Positions 21,710 through 32,580 of a stretch of 40,704 nucleotides of DNA are shown piece by piece. The translations under genes and the position numbers were made by a program. Numbering within the stretch: the first letter of the stretch is position 1; each line of letters begins with the position of its first letter. Below the pieces are notes generated by a model, which saw only the letters and a program-made list of their open reading frames with translations, made no database searches and was not told the origin of the DNA. This DNA comes from Priapulus caudatus (Eukaryota; Priapulida; Priapulimorpha; Priapulimorphida; Priapulidae): NCBI RefSeq assembly GCF_000485595.1, contig NW_014577485.1, positions 170,777 to 211,480 of the forward strand, in the 5' to 3' direction.

Positions 21710-23014
21710 CAATCTCCTGCAATCGCATCCGAAGCTTCAGAACTGCAAAATCGGTTGCAAAATTTTGAGTTGGCTATTCTAAACTCCTATCTTCTAACCT
21801 TCTTTATCCCATCTTCGAATCCCTACCTTCTAAACTCCGATTCGATCGCGTCCTAACACTAGCCGAGAGAGAGCGAGATGCTTCGACAGAGCTTTGCGTC
21901 TTCAAGCGGGTAAAATGCCACTGAAGTATGAGTGCGTCACACGACATTATCTATCGGTGCTCCCGTGTGAAATGCTACCGAACCAAACCTAACCCAAAAC
22001 ATAGCGCGAACCAACCAGAGCTTCCTGTTGACACCGTGGACGAGTAAAGGCTAGCAAGCGGCGCCAGTAGTCAGCAGTAGCTTCCGAATCTTGCTGATGG
22101 CTGCCGGGAAAACTTCCGGTATAATATTCCCTCCCATCGACGTTATCTCCCTTCATGCGGGGGTCGACTCGAAAGCCTAGTGCTACTTTGACCCTCACAG
22201 CACTTATTTGTTAGTAAGTTCACTATTCTTTTTTATTTATACTCTCACGTTATATCCATCATACACCTGTTGTATTGTAACTAAGTTAAGTGCTAAATAA
22301 AGAAAATGAATCTATCTCGAGTGACGGCATCGTCATATTCCACCTGCACAACGACGTCAGAACGCACTGCTGCTGTGTGATGCGGTGGTGGCGCTGTGTT
22401 TCTTCTGTGCTTGCAGCTGTTTTCGTCTGCCGCATCATCGTTGCCTGCGTAGTGTTCTTCTGTGTGTTTATCACGCGCGTGGATCAGAGGGCTTCATTCT
22501 CTACGTATTCAGCATAAAAAGGCTAAACGCTGCTCTGCTTGCTACGATGGGAGAAGATGCAGTTTTCTTTCTCGTGAAACATGCGCTGGCATGATTTGCT
22601 ATTTTTCTTCCGAACAAGATGTCAGTGGTAAACAGCAACCGCACAGCCTCCAACAAATCCATAGCCGTTGCTAATGGACTTCTTCATTGATATTGTAGTC
22701 AAGCCATTTTGGATTTATGCAAATTAGGGAGATTTGCGTGGGATGATTTCTTAGGACTTTTAGAATGGTGTTCTGGGGTCATCACAGAAATGCCCTGTAA
22801 AAAAAAATTCTGTTTTTTCTTTAAGGTTGGTTGCAAAATTGACCTAGATTGCCTGGACTATTGTGCCGAACACGTTTTTGGCGCTTAGTGTTCCCAACCG
22901 CGTGACCTTGTTCTGGGCGATCTACCGTGTGACGAGCTCAGTTATTGTGATAACGCGATCATGAGCAAACACGTATAGACGTCGTCATGCATCTACGCTG
23001 TCTGCGACGAATCT
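21710..23014. other. Non-coding sequence
   Basis: Frames at 21989-22198 (-) and 22385-22674 (+) show no recognisable domain. No TIRs were found. Confidence 0.35.
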
Positions 23015-23175
23015 CTGTAATAATGCTGTCGTAATAATGCTGCTCGTAATAATAATGCTGCTCTGTAATAATGCTGCTCTGTAATAATGCTGTCGTAATA
23101 ATAATGCTGTCGTACTAATAATGCTGTCGTAATAATGCTGTCGTAATAATGCTGCTCTGTAATAATGCTGTATAA
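23015..23175 (+). repeat. TAATAATGCTG minisatellite
   Basis: Repeats of TAATAATGCTG with alternating TCG or CTCTG spacers (about 14-19 bp period). Confidence 0.9.
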
Positions 23176-23283
23176 TGCGGTCGTCGCGGCATCGGTACGT
23201 GTCGCAGCATTGCTGGTGCCGCTGTTGGTGGGTTGACTACGGGATTCCGACGCCTGCCCTTAACGTAGCTGCCAGCTTCTATC

Positions 23284-23368
23284 TCACTATGTCTCTGTCT
23301 CGCTGTCTAGCTCTCTCTTGCTCTATCTCCTCCCACCTCTCTCTCTGTTTCTGTTCTCCCTATTTGCT

Positions 23369-23437
<69 letters not shown>

Positions 23438-23560
23438 TCCTCTCTCTCTCTCGCTTTCTCTCTCTCTCTCGCGCGCTCTCCTCTCTCTCTCGCTTTGTCT
23501 CCTCTCTCTCGCTCTCTCTCTCTCTCTCTCCTCTCTTCTCTTTCTCTCTCTGTCCGCACT
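23284..23560. repeat. (CT)n microsatellite block
   Basis: Polypyrimidine (CT)n with CTCG and CTCC interruptions. It gives Ser/Leu and Arg/Glu frames that are artefacts. Confidence 0.95.
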
Positions 23561-24176
23561 TCTGCCTTGTTGACCACATCTTTTGTTGATCGCCTCTAGC
23601 CGAAAATATATGCTGCAGCATGTCGCGCACCGCAGGGCCTCAGGAAACTCGTCTACTTTATTTGCAAAGCGGTCCCTATCCTTCACGAATGCAGAAGATA
23701 TGACGGAGGCAGCTACATTAGTGACATCATGGGCGCCCGCGCCCGTATCGCTGTGCTCAATGCCTCAAGGGCAGGAGCAGAATCGAACGAGTCGGTATTT
23801 CTTGCCGCGGCGCATCGCAACTATGGTCGGCCGATACGGCTCGATCGTGTCGACCAAGTTGATATTTCAGCCGCGCTTATTTTTTTAAATTTGCTTCGTC
23901 CGCTGTTGGTTTTATTCGACGAATATTCTGGACAACAGCTGTAACCTAAACGTGGTGACGTTGCCATTCATTAATTGGGGCTTTTGCCAATTGTCGTGAC
24001 TGCCGTTTCGATTTAGATCACTGGCGATCCGATTTTCCCCTATCAAGGCCGTCCAGAAGTACTCGTGATAAGATACTCAAGTACTGTTGGTTGGTGAAAG
24101 GTTGTCGCATCACAGCCGTGCTACGGTTACGCCGTGTCATCCTCCCGTAAGATGACACAGGATAATATCAAATTGT
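23561..24176. other. Non-coding or unrecognised sequence
   Basis: An open frame 23583-23888 (+) of 101 codons has no domain I recognise and starts beside the CT repeat. Otherwise nothing is seen. Confidence 0.3.
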
Positions 24177-24635
24177 TTGCACTTAACGCTTTAGCTGAGC
24201 AAAGATGATACAGTGGAATAGAAACTTATTTGCACTCGACGCATTAGCTGAGCAAAAATGATACAGTGGAATAGAAACTTATCTGAACGTGAGCATGACG
24301 TTCTAGCTGAGCAAAGATGATACAGTGGAATAGAAACTTATTTGCACTTGACGCATTAGCTGAGCAAAAATGATACAGTGGAATAGAAACTTATTTGAAC
24401 GTGAGCATGACGCTTTAGCTGAGCAAAGATGACACAGTGGAATAGAAACTGATTCGCACTTGACGCATTAGCTGAGCAAATATGACACAGTGTAATATAT
24501 ACTAACTTATTTACACTTTTTAGCTGAGCAAAGATGACAGTGTAATTAATCTTATTTGCACTTTACGCTTTAGATTAGCAACGATTACACGGTGTAATAT
24601 AAATTTATTTGCATTTTACGCTTTGACTGAGCACA
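24177..24635 (+). repeat. Minisatellite with 53/59-bp alternating units
   Basis: About eight units with the core TAGCTGAGCAAAGATGA and CAGTGGAATAGAAACTTAT. Short units (GCACTTGACGCAT) alternate with long units (GAACGTGAGCATGACG), making a 112-bp higher-order dimer; later units decay. Confidence 0.9.
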
Positions 24636-25586
24636 TGAAGTAACAGATTTGTTACCCGCAATAACAACCAAATTAAATGAGTATTTTAATTTCTACTGCT
24701 GTTGTATGCACTCTATATAAGTGTATAAACGCTGTTAGTTCTACGCTTTGGAGCTAGAACACTTTTTCGTCTAGTTTGACCATGTGCTAAGGAACTGGTG
24801 TCAGGTCCTTTCATAGACGTAAATTTCTAAGCGCGATCGTTTTTTCTATTAATTTGTTAAGAATAGTTATTATATATATATTATTACTACAAAATAATAC
24901 ATGTATGTTTTTTTCAATTATATAGAAACAAGTACATTTTGGCAATTATTTAAGCTCTTCAATTTTTGTGTGGACTTTTGCAACCTTGCGCCTCGTCATG
25001 TGAAATAACCAAGCCGTTACAGTTATTTCTATGTTGTATTCTGCAATCCTACGTAATATCGTTCGTACTACCGCTATGATAAATGAGTGTGCATGCGTGT
25101 GCGCGTTAAACACGATTAAACACAGTTCAGTGTACACGAGCTAAAACATTAGTAACGGAAGCCAGATATTCGATATGAATTAGCCAATTATAATGCACAG
25201 CGTACACGACGCTGAATAAAGCCATGCCATTCAGCATACAAATAATGTTGCTGCATGTCAACGATATATACATAATTGTATTTGTCTTTTCATTGCAGAT
25301 TCTCTGCATGCATTTATTTGTAGCAACCTTCAAAATAACGATTCAGACAATTTAGAAGCATATATACGACTTTACAAGGACGTTACACATTACCAAAACA
25401 TTAGGCTATCACAGTGTATTTTATCACAATTAATTAATCATTAACTTCATACTTGAAATTTTCAAAAACTTTCAAAACTTTCAAAATTAAAATTCTTCCT
25501 TTCGATCTCGTAAAATTGTCTCATCGCTGTGCATATACTACATTCGATTATTTAAATCAGAACTGTCAAGAGCACATAAACTGTAT
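24636..25586. other. Non-coding AT-rich sequence
   Basis: No gene, TIR or tandem array recognised. Confidence 0.35.
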
Positions 25587-25593
25587 ATTTTAT

Positions 25594-25647
25594 CAAGAGC
25601 TAATAATACCATTAGCTTACCATACCATTAGGTATTATTAGCTCTTG
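25594..25647. mobile_element. Micro-palindrome element 2 (54 bp)
   Basis: 17-bp perfect arms beginning CAAGAGCTAATAATACC enclose a 20-nt loop. It is flanked by a perfect 7-bp direct repeat ATTTTAT (25587-25593 and 25648-25654), so it is an insertion. The arms share CAAGA(C/G)CTAATAATAC with element 1. Confidence 0.75.
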
Positions 25648-25822
25648 ATTTTATGTATGTGCTACCGATATTGCAATATAATGCACTAATAAACAGAAAA
25701 ATCCTTGCAAAATATACTATTTTAACATGTAAAACACAATTTGACTTATGTTAGCAATGTTACTAGCAACGTGTGCAAGAAACGACCTTACAACGACACC
25801 ATACATATATATGCATTATATT

Positions 25823-26511
25823 CAGGGGCTGAAAATAAGTGTTTTTGCGCGAATATCCGGGACTTTTCAGAAATATTTTTGAAAGGTCCGATGACAGATT
25901 TGGAAGGTCCAAATATGTCACCAAATGGTTCTTATATTTCGTCATCACGTAATAATTTGTGGTTTTATTTTGCAAGTCATTTGTAACGTTTGTTTGGCTA
26001 ATCGATCGTTTGGTAACAGTGGGTCCATTTTTTTATACAAAACCAAACTTAGAAAAACTCATGTTTGCCCTTGTTTCATGCAATACATGGGTCGTCTGCA
26101 GGTATTCCGAGTTACTCGCACGAGCGACGAGTTACCTCCGGCATGCTGAAACTGCGCGCGCATCCACGTTAACTTCCATTATAAACAACCATGATGCTAA
26201 CGTTGCAGCATAGTGATACACTATCAGTACGTGTAATTTCTATCAGATTTTCGGTAAATTTGACTCTCATACTTGGTATTTTTCATCGTAAATATTAAAT
26301 ATGACACTAGATGTCAACACTGACCAAAAATCGATCTACTTTCGCTCCGTTTCTTCGCAATTTGCAATGGTTTAATGATGTTTTATTTGATGAAAGTGGA
26401 GTACTGTAAATTATTGATAGGTCCGGCAAACTTTTTGTTTGGAAATTGCGAAGGTCCGAGCATGAAATAGGCAGGTCTCGGACCTCAGACTTGCCCTATT
26501 TTCAGCCCCTG
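25823..26511. mobile_element. Non-autonomous hAT-like element (689 bp)
   Basis: Perfect 15-bp TIRs CAGGGGCTGAAAATA...TATTTTCAGCCCCTG are flanked by the 5-bp direct repeat ATATT (25818-25822 and 26512-26516). A shared GGTCCGA motif occurs as partial inverted copies near both ends (25886 and 26452). No transposase is present. CAGGGGC ends with a short duplication fit hAT relatives of the 5-bp type. Confidence 0.8.
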
Positions 26512-26747
26512 ATATTTATATACTGTACATGTATAAATATATGTGTACATGTATACCTATACATAATATGGTATATGTGTGTGTAAGTGTGCGAGTGCAT
26601 ATGAATATATATATACACATATGCATATCTGTATATCTGTAAATGTGTGTGCATAGGAAGGTATTATACACATTTTTACAAATCAAAATCACCAAAAGCT
26701 GTTTATCATGTTAGTAAAGCAGTATAAACATTAAAATTCAATAAACG

Positions 26748-28039
26748 CTATTCTAAAAATATTCCTATCGTATCAGGAAAGAGTAAACCAGACAACCCAC
26801 CAACAGATAGAAAGCCAACAACAAGTAATATTGGTATGGTGCAGTTTACATCAATTAGCTGCCCAAAAACAACATTACCCATTATTGCACCAACTCGTGC
26901 AAATGCCAGGCTAAATCCAAATGCAGTCGCACGTACTCCAGTTGGGAACAGCTCTGTACCCAATACATCAATCGAATTCCAGGCCATGATGGACACGGCG
27001 GAAAACAGACAGGATAGTATCAAGTTCTGCAGCTTGTTCTTGATGAACCATATGAAGAAGACGAGCAGGCTGCAAGTGACCATGCTTCCAGCAAGCAGCC
27101 ACCGCCGGCCCAGCGTGTCCATGAATGCGAAAGCGATCACATTTCCCGGCAGGCTCGACGCGGCCACGAGCAGACTGTTGATGTACAACTCGTCACTGCC
27201 ACCCACCTCCGAGCAGTCTCCGAAATCTGGCTCACCGCTGGAGTTCAGTCCCGCCAGCGTACTCGTGCACACAGATACATCGTCTCTCCCCGACTCCTCT
27301 AGCCTCTTGAACAGCTCCGGGAACCACATCCAGAGACCGTAGTAACCAAAAGCGAGTGCAATGTTCACCCACGTGTATATGATTGTACGTCGCGCCAGCG
27401 CAGGAGTGAACAGCTCTCTGCACTTCAACACCGACCGACCCATCGAGCGGATGTGGCGCATCTTCGACGTGTCGTGGCTGATGTCGCTGATGGCCTGCGA
27501 CCGCTGGACGTGCGCCACGTTGAAACCTTGCTCCGTACCGTGGTTGACTGCGTACATCTTCGCGAGGATGGCTAGGCACTGCTCCTCCTTGCCGTTCTCC
27601 AGCAGCCACTTTGGGCTCTCCGGCAGAAATATCAGCAAGACGGCCGACGTAATGGGCGGCACCGTGCAGACGAGAATAAAGACGCGCCAGCTGGAATACG
27701 TGTACGCGTTGAAGTGGCCCATGTCCGTGTGTGGGATGATGGCCCAGGCTAGCAGAGCCACAAGTACGTTGCCAATCATCCAAAAGCCTGCCATCAAGCT
27801 GAGCATGCGGCCGCGTTTCTGCCGAGGCTGAAACTCGACAAAGTACGCCCAGGCTATCGGGATGTTTCCCCCGACTCCGATTCCGCTCAGGAAGCGCAGC
27901 ACCAGCAGCATCTCGAAGGAGCGGGCAAAGCTGGAGAGGGCACCAAACACGGCGTTGAAGACCAGGGATGAAATCAACGTTTTACGACGGCCGTTCATGT
28001 CTGCAAACACAGCCCAGACATAGCCACCTATCATCATGC
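26748..28039 (-). CDS. Gene B exon 3 (MFS core, 429 codons)
   Basis: The exon has exactly the same length as gene A exon 3 (1292 nt). Motifs are ADMNGRRK (protein residues 119-126), PRQKRGRM (178-185), PESPKWLLENGK (246-257), the cysteine loop with NSS (364-382), DTLGRRW (414-420) and LFPTGVRATAFGF (470-482). The last helix ends in FPDTIGIFLE and a TAG stop at 26750-26748. Two long frames on the opposite strand (26836-27342 and 27361-27831) and one in another frame (27232-27783) are shadows of this exon. Confidence 0.93.
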
Positions 28040-31000
28040 CTGCAAGTGCAATGGGATAGAGAGCATGATAACACAGACACGTTCATGTAAAGACATGCAA
28101 ACAATAAAGGCATTTTTATTTACTGTTATAATTATTGAAAAACACATATTGAAATCATTTGCCATTGCTTAGTTGCATTTTACTCTCACTAAAGGTCACC
28201 ATAATGTAAAATCCAGTTGTACATTCTTCTTTTTAAAATATTTAGAATTAGGTTCAATTAGTCTATCTACACTGTGTGGTATTCACCAAGAAAAATTGAC
28301 GCATTCAGCCATCCCTTGTCCTGGGAGGTGAGACGTAGTTCACACTCTGCAGATGGAAGCAGAAAGGAGACACATAGTACCTGTGTAAGAAGAAAATGTT
28401 CTTTAGTTTACATTGTTCACAGCAATGCCTGTTGGGAGAGAAACAGTTTGACTGTAAATGAATCACAGCCCACCCTACACAATGAGAATCCTATGTATCA
28501 CAACGAACATGTATAACACCAGGAGTAGATAATAGGGAGGAGTGTGACATCAATAAACAAGGGAAATTCGTCATTTACTAGCCTTATAATACCTACGATT
28601 TACTACGCGTAACTCATCCAACTTGAGCTCAAATCGGACACAGTACATTCGCCTATCATCGTGCGAAATCGTTTCCTCGTAGACACCCGCAATCCGAAGA
28701 TACAGCCTAAAACGTACGACACGACTCTCCATTCTTTGGCCATCAATCCAACGCCATTGCGCGCCTATAATTAAAACAAAAGGCAGCTACCTAACGCGCT
28801 ATTGCTAACTCAGCGAGGCATGTGGCTCGCTGGGAGATTAGGCATCAACACTCGGCGAGATAACCTTTGACCCTACACAGGCCACCTCTGTACATAGCTG
28901 GCATTAGGTATCACAGTGATATTTTTCAAGTGCATGAAATTTTTAAACTTTGTGGATTTTATTATAANNNNNNNNNNNNNNNNNNNNNNNNNNNNNNNNN
29001 NNNNNNNNNNNNNNNNNNNNNNNNNNNNNNNNNNNNNNNNNNNNNNNNNNNNNNNNNNNNNNNNNNNNNNNNNNNNNNNNNNNNNNNNNNNNNNNNNNNN
29101 NNNNNNNNNNNNNNNNNNNNNNNNNNNNNNNNNNNNNNNNNNNNNNNNNNNNNNNNNNNNNNNNNNNNNNNNNNNNNNNNNNNNNNNNNNNNNNNNNNNN
29201 NNNNNNNNNNNNNNNNNNNNNNNNNNNNNNNNNNNNNNNNNNNNNNNNNNNNNNNNNNNNNNNNNNNNNNNNNNNNNNNNNNNNNNNNNNNNNNNNNNNN
29301 NNNNNNNNNNNNNNNNNNNNNNNNNNNNNNNNNNNNNNNNNNNNNNNNNNNNNNNNNNNNNNNNNNNNNNNNNNNNNNNNNNNNNNNNNNNNNNNNNNNN
29401 NNNNNNNNNNNNNNNNNNNNNNNNNNNNNNNNNNNNNNNNNNNNNNNNNNNNNNNNNNNNNNNNNNNNNNNNNNNNNNNNNNNNNNNNNNNNNNNNNNNN
29501 NNNNNNNNNNNNNNNNNNNNNNNNNNNNNNNNNNNNNNNNNNNNNNNNNNNNNNNNNNNNNNNNNNNNNNNNNNNNNNNNNNNNNNNNNNNNNNNNNNNN
29601 NNNNNNNNNNNNNNNNNNNNNNNNNNNNNNNNNNNNNNNNNNNNNNNNNNNNNNNNNNNNNNNNNNNNNNNNNNNNNNNNNNNNNNNNNNNNNNNNNNNN
29701 NNNNNNNNNNNNNNNNNNNNNNNNNNNNNNNNNNNNNNNNNNNNNNNNNNNNNNNNNNNNNNNNNNNNNNNNNNNNNNNNNNNNNNNNNNNNNNNNNNNN
29801 NNNNNNNNNNNNNNNNNNNNNNNNNNNNNNNNNNNNNNNNNNNNNNNNNNNNNNNNNNNNNNNNNNNNNNNNNNNNNNNNNNNNNNNNNNATAAACAAGG
29901 GAAATTCGTCATTTACTAGCCTTATAATACCTACGATTTACTACGCGTAACTCATCCAACTTGAGCTCAAATCGGACACAGTACATTCGCCTATCATCGT
30001 GCGAAATCGTTTCCTCGTAGACACCCGCAATCCGGAGATACAGCCTAAAACGTACGACACGATTCTCCATTCTTTGGCCATCAATCCAACGCCATTGCGC
30101 GCCTATAATTCAAACAAAAGGCAGCTACCTAACGCGAGCATGCTACATAAAAGGCAGCTACATAACTCAGCGAGGCATGTGGCTCGCTGGGAGATTAGGC
30201 ATCAACACTCGGCGAGATAACCTTTGACCGTACACAGGCCACCTCTGTACATAGCTGGCATGCCTTCACGCACGCACGCCAGCCGCATGATTAGCTCGTC
30301 GAGTGTTGCGTCGATATCCAATCTCCCCGCGAGCCACAACGCCACATTCCGCAGCGACTGCGCGGCAGTGTTGCTGCTTTTTGTCTGAATTATAGGCGCG
30401 CAATGGCGTTGGATTGATGGCCAAAGAATGGAGAATCGTGTCGTACGTTTTAGGCTGTATCTCCGGATTGCGGGTGTCTACGAGGAAACGATTTCGCACG
30501 ATGATAGGCGAATGTACTGTATCCGATTTGAGCTGAAGTTGGATGAGTTACGCGTAGTAAATCGTAGGTATTATAAGGCTAGTAAATGACAAATTTCCCT
30601 TGTTTATTGATGTCACACTCCTCCCTATTATCTACTCCTGATAACACCCAGCACATGGTGTGGCAGCAACCTCAATGTGGTACATTACAGTTAACTTTAC
30701 GTAAGAATTTAATTTACATAACTCTGACAATGGCCTTAATTTGAAAGGCCTACTTGCTTTTTAAAATTTTAATGGGTATAATATCGCAGCTAAGTACTGT
30801 AGGTAGGTAGATAGTATTCATATATTATGAAGTTGCTCATTATATGGCTCGGGTCTACCCCAGTACATGCTTTACTGTAGTTTTAAATCCCAACCCAGTA
30901 CAAGCGCACATTATATATCATAGAATGATTTACAGATTTACATGTATCATAAAATGACACAGAGTCATCTTACATTACATTTCAGTTATTTTTCATCAGT

Positions 31001-32500
31001 TACAAGTCAACTACAGTTATTTAATATTATTAAAAATTAAACCAACATAACTACCAGCCAAAATAGTTACCTCTGCAAATCCCAATAATAATAATAATAA
31101 TAATAATACCTATAGATTATGATAGGCACAGCATGTATATCTACAAGGAAACTCAGGGAGGAGGTGGACAGCATGGATGACCATGAAGGAAAGGGGGAAG
31201 AGGGATGATAGATATAAGGGGAGAAGATGGATGGAGAGAAAAGAAGAGGAGAGAGGAGGGAAGAAGGTATAGAAACGAACTAGAGATGTAGGTGGATAAG
31301 GAAGGCGAGAATTTGGATCGAGAGTGTGTGAAGGGGGAAAATTGTGGGTCAGCTATATGTACGTGGGCTTGGGCCGAAACATTTACACATGTCACTTTAG
31401 TCTTACATACACCATAAAACACTTGCCATGCATTATCAGCTTCTGAAATACCTTTTACTTTTGGCCTTTTGACTTTTTGGCCCTAGAACTAAGCGCCTGA
31501 TTAAAAAAAATTTAAAGCAAAATTTGTTGACCTAAAAAACCTGCCAAAAGCACCAAGTCGAATTCTAATGAACTGGCGCTGAGAGGGTCTATGTAACCCA
31601 GGGTACTGCCTGCTAGCTGCTGGTACTATCTAATATGCCGGACCGTACCTCGCCTACTCCACTAACGAGTCTAGGGAGTCGCCTACGCCTACTCCCTAAC
31701 CATATCAAATGGTTACCAGGGTACGTTCCAGTATACAGGACCGTACCAAGGGTACGTTCCGGCAGTACCTTGGGGGACATAGACCTTATGAGCTGAACTG
31801 GCGGCCCTAAGCTACTTGACCCTTAGCTCTAGAACTATAGCCTTCGCTCTGCCGAGGCCTATACAGTATACTACTACTGCCTGTGCAGAGCGAAGGGCTA
31901 TATTACCGGTTATTATTATGGCAGTGGCTACGGGTACGCCAGCCGTATCTTAATGTCTCGAGGCTACGGGTACGCCAGTCCATTCGCTTTCATACTTAAC
32001 GAGACAAAGATGGCGGCGGTGGCGCTAGATTTCGAAATAACGCCTTGGGAAATAAATTCACGATTTCAGAGTTTAGATGAGCAAGAACCCTAACCCTAAC
32101 CCTAAACCTAACCCTAACCATAACCCTAAACCTAAACCTAACCCTAACCCTAACCCTAACCCTAACCCTAACGCAAAAAATGGGCTTGAACGACCGACGG
32201 CTGGCGTACCTCCAGCCACTGCGTATTATTATAGTTCTAGAGCTACTCGACCCTTTGATGACACCGCAGCTTTACCTCAACAGCATCACCGCAATTAGTC
32301 CATCCCATGACCAAAAGGAGAATCCAATGGTACTTTCCTAGTCCAATGTAGTCCAACACGTCATCGTAAATCCAGGAACGTGTCCCACTCTTATCAATAT
32401 CGGTATGCCTACCAACAACATCACTCTCTTCGGAAATATCCTGTAACAATTTGTCAGTTTCTAGTGATAATTCACCATCATCCTGATCGTGACTCATCAT
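26748..32500 (-). CDS. Gene B: SVOP/SV2-like MFS transporter (3 exons)
   Basis: This is the paralogue of gene A in opposite orientation. Exons 32500-32276, 28380-28287 and 28039-26748 join in phases 0 and 1 to give 536 residues. Intron 1 is about 3.9 kb as assembled (including a 923-bp N gap) and is filled with transposons; intron 2 is 247 nt. The N-terminus is longer and more acidic than in gene A (residues 1-37 rich in D and E, with LETDKLLQDISEESD), resembling cytosolic tails of SV2-type vesicle proteins. The role is inferred as the same 12-helix transporter or vesicle membrane protein. The two genes converge on the 14.3 kb of repeats between 12420 and 26747. AATAAA-like signals on this strand occur only several hundred bases beyond the stop. 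Confidence 0.9.
28287..28380 (-). CDS. Gene B exon 2 (short middle exon)
   Basis: A 94-nt exon reads VLCVSFLLPSAECELRL then the KGWLNASIFL segment, with acceptor TTACACAG and donor G|GTGAAT. It joins exon 1 in phase 0 (DAVE|VLCV) and exon 3 in phase 1 (FL-G-MMIGGY). The CVSFLLPSAEC segment is typical of SVOP proteins. At the DNA level it is about 90% identical to the gene A exon. Confidence 0.9.
28520..30640. mobile_element. TIR element in intron 1 of gene B, with assembly gap
   Basis: Terminal inverted repeats of about 350 bp start CAGGAGTAGATAATAGGG. A 7-bp direct repeat ATAACAC flanks them (28513-28519 and 30641-30647). The left arm is 28520-28905, the right arm about 30266-30640 in inverse. 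A third arm copy in left orientation (29891-30265) follows the N gap and lies back to back with the right arm. This means either a nested second copy or a gap-closing duplication. No protein is visible. Confidence 0.75.
28968..29890. other. Assembly gap (N)
   Basis: 923 unknown bases. Confidence 1.
30648..31570. other. Intron 1 sequence of gene B without a recognised element
   Basis: AT-rich, with (AAT)n at 31084-31106 and a purine-rich patch at 31150-31340 (GGAGAAGA-type). No exon could be supported. Confidence 0.4.
31580..31794. mobile_element. 215-bp MITE with 9-bp target duplication
   Basis: Inner TIRs GGTCTATGTAACCCAGGGTA and the complement of GGTCTATGTCCCCCAAGGTA are flanked by the perfect 9-bp direct repeat GAACTGGCG (31571-31579 and 31795-31803). 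A 9-bp duplication is typical of Mutator-like elements. The outer sequence CTCATAAGGTCTATGTCCCC also ends the element at 1231-1386. Confidence 0.75.
31825..32244. mobile_element. 420-bp foldback element carrying a telomeric array
   Basis: Ends AGCTCTAGAACTATAG and CTATAGTTCTAGAGCT-like sequence are inverted, and the arms continue as GGCTGGCGTACC...CCAGCCACTGC (32196-32236 versus 31907-31950). It is flanked by an 11-bp direct repeat ACT(T/C)GACCCTT (31814-31824 and 32245-32255). The centre is an 85-bp CCCTAA array. A second hairpin (31848-31900) lies in the left arm. It ends 30 bp from the intron 1 donor of gene B. Confidence 0.75.
32088..32172 (-). repeat. Interstitial telomeric array
   Basis: About 14 units of CCCTAA with CCTAAA variants, i.e. 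the vertebrate-type telomere repeat on the minus strand. It lies inside the foldback element 31825-32244. Confidence 0.95.
32276..32500 (-). CDS. Gene B exon 1 (75 codons)
   Basis: The exon starts with a double methionine (MMSHDQDDGE) and runs through an acidic cytosolic tail to SWIYDDVLDYIGLGKYHW (43-60) and helix 1 (ILLLVMGWTNCGDAVE). The donor is GAG|GTAAAG, with GT at 32275-32274. The frame continues 33 nt into the intron before a stop, so the exon border rests on the donor and on joining to exon 2. A transposon with a telomeric array ends 31 bp inside the intron (32244). Confidence 0.87.
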
Positions 32501-32580
32501 TATATCGTATCCTTTTGTAACAAACTGTTATGCCACGCAAACACATATATTGCCATTGGTTTAACGAAAGAAAACGATGT

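Noticed and set aside
23175-23686. Ser/Leu and Arg/Glu frames in the CT block
   Set aside because: Microsatellite translation only.
28867-29950. Four frames of more than 300 codons
   Set aside because: They run across unknown bases (N) and contain almost no real sequence.
32088-32172. Chromosome fusion point or true telomere end
   Set aside because: The array lies inside an element with target duplication, and unique sequence continues on both sides.
32077-32298. 73-codon frame with a Pro/Asn repeat
   Set aside because: It is the telomeric array translated, running antisense into gene B exon 1.
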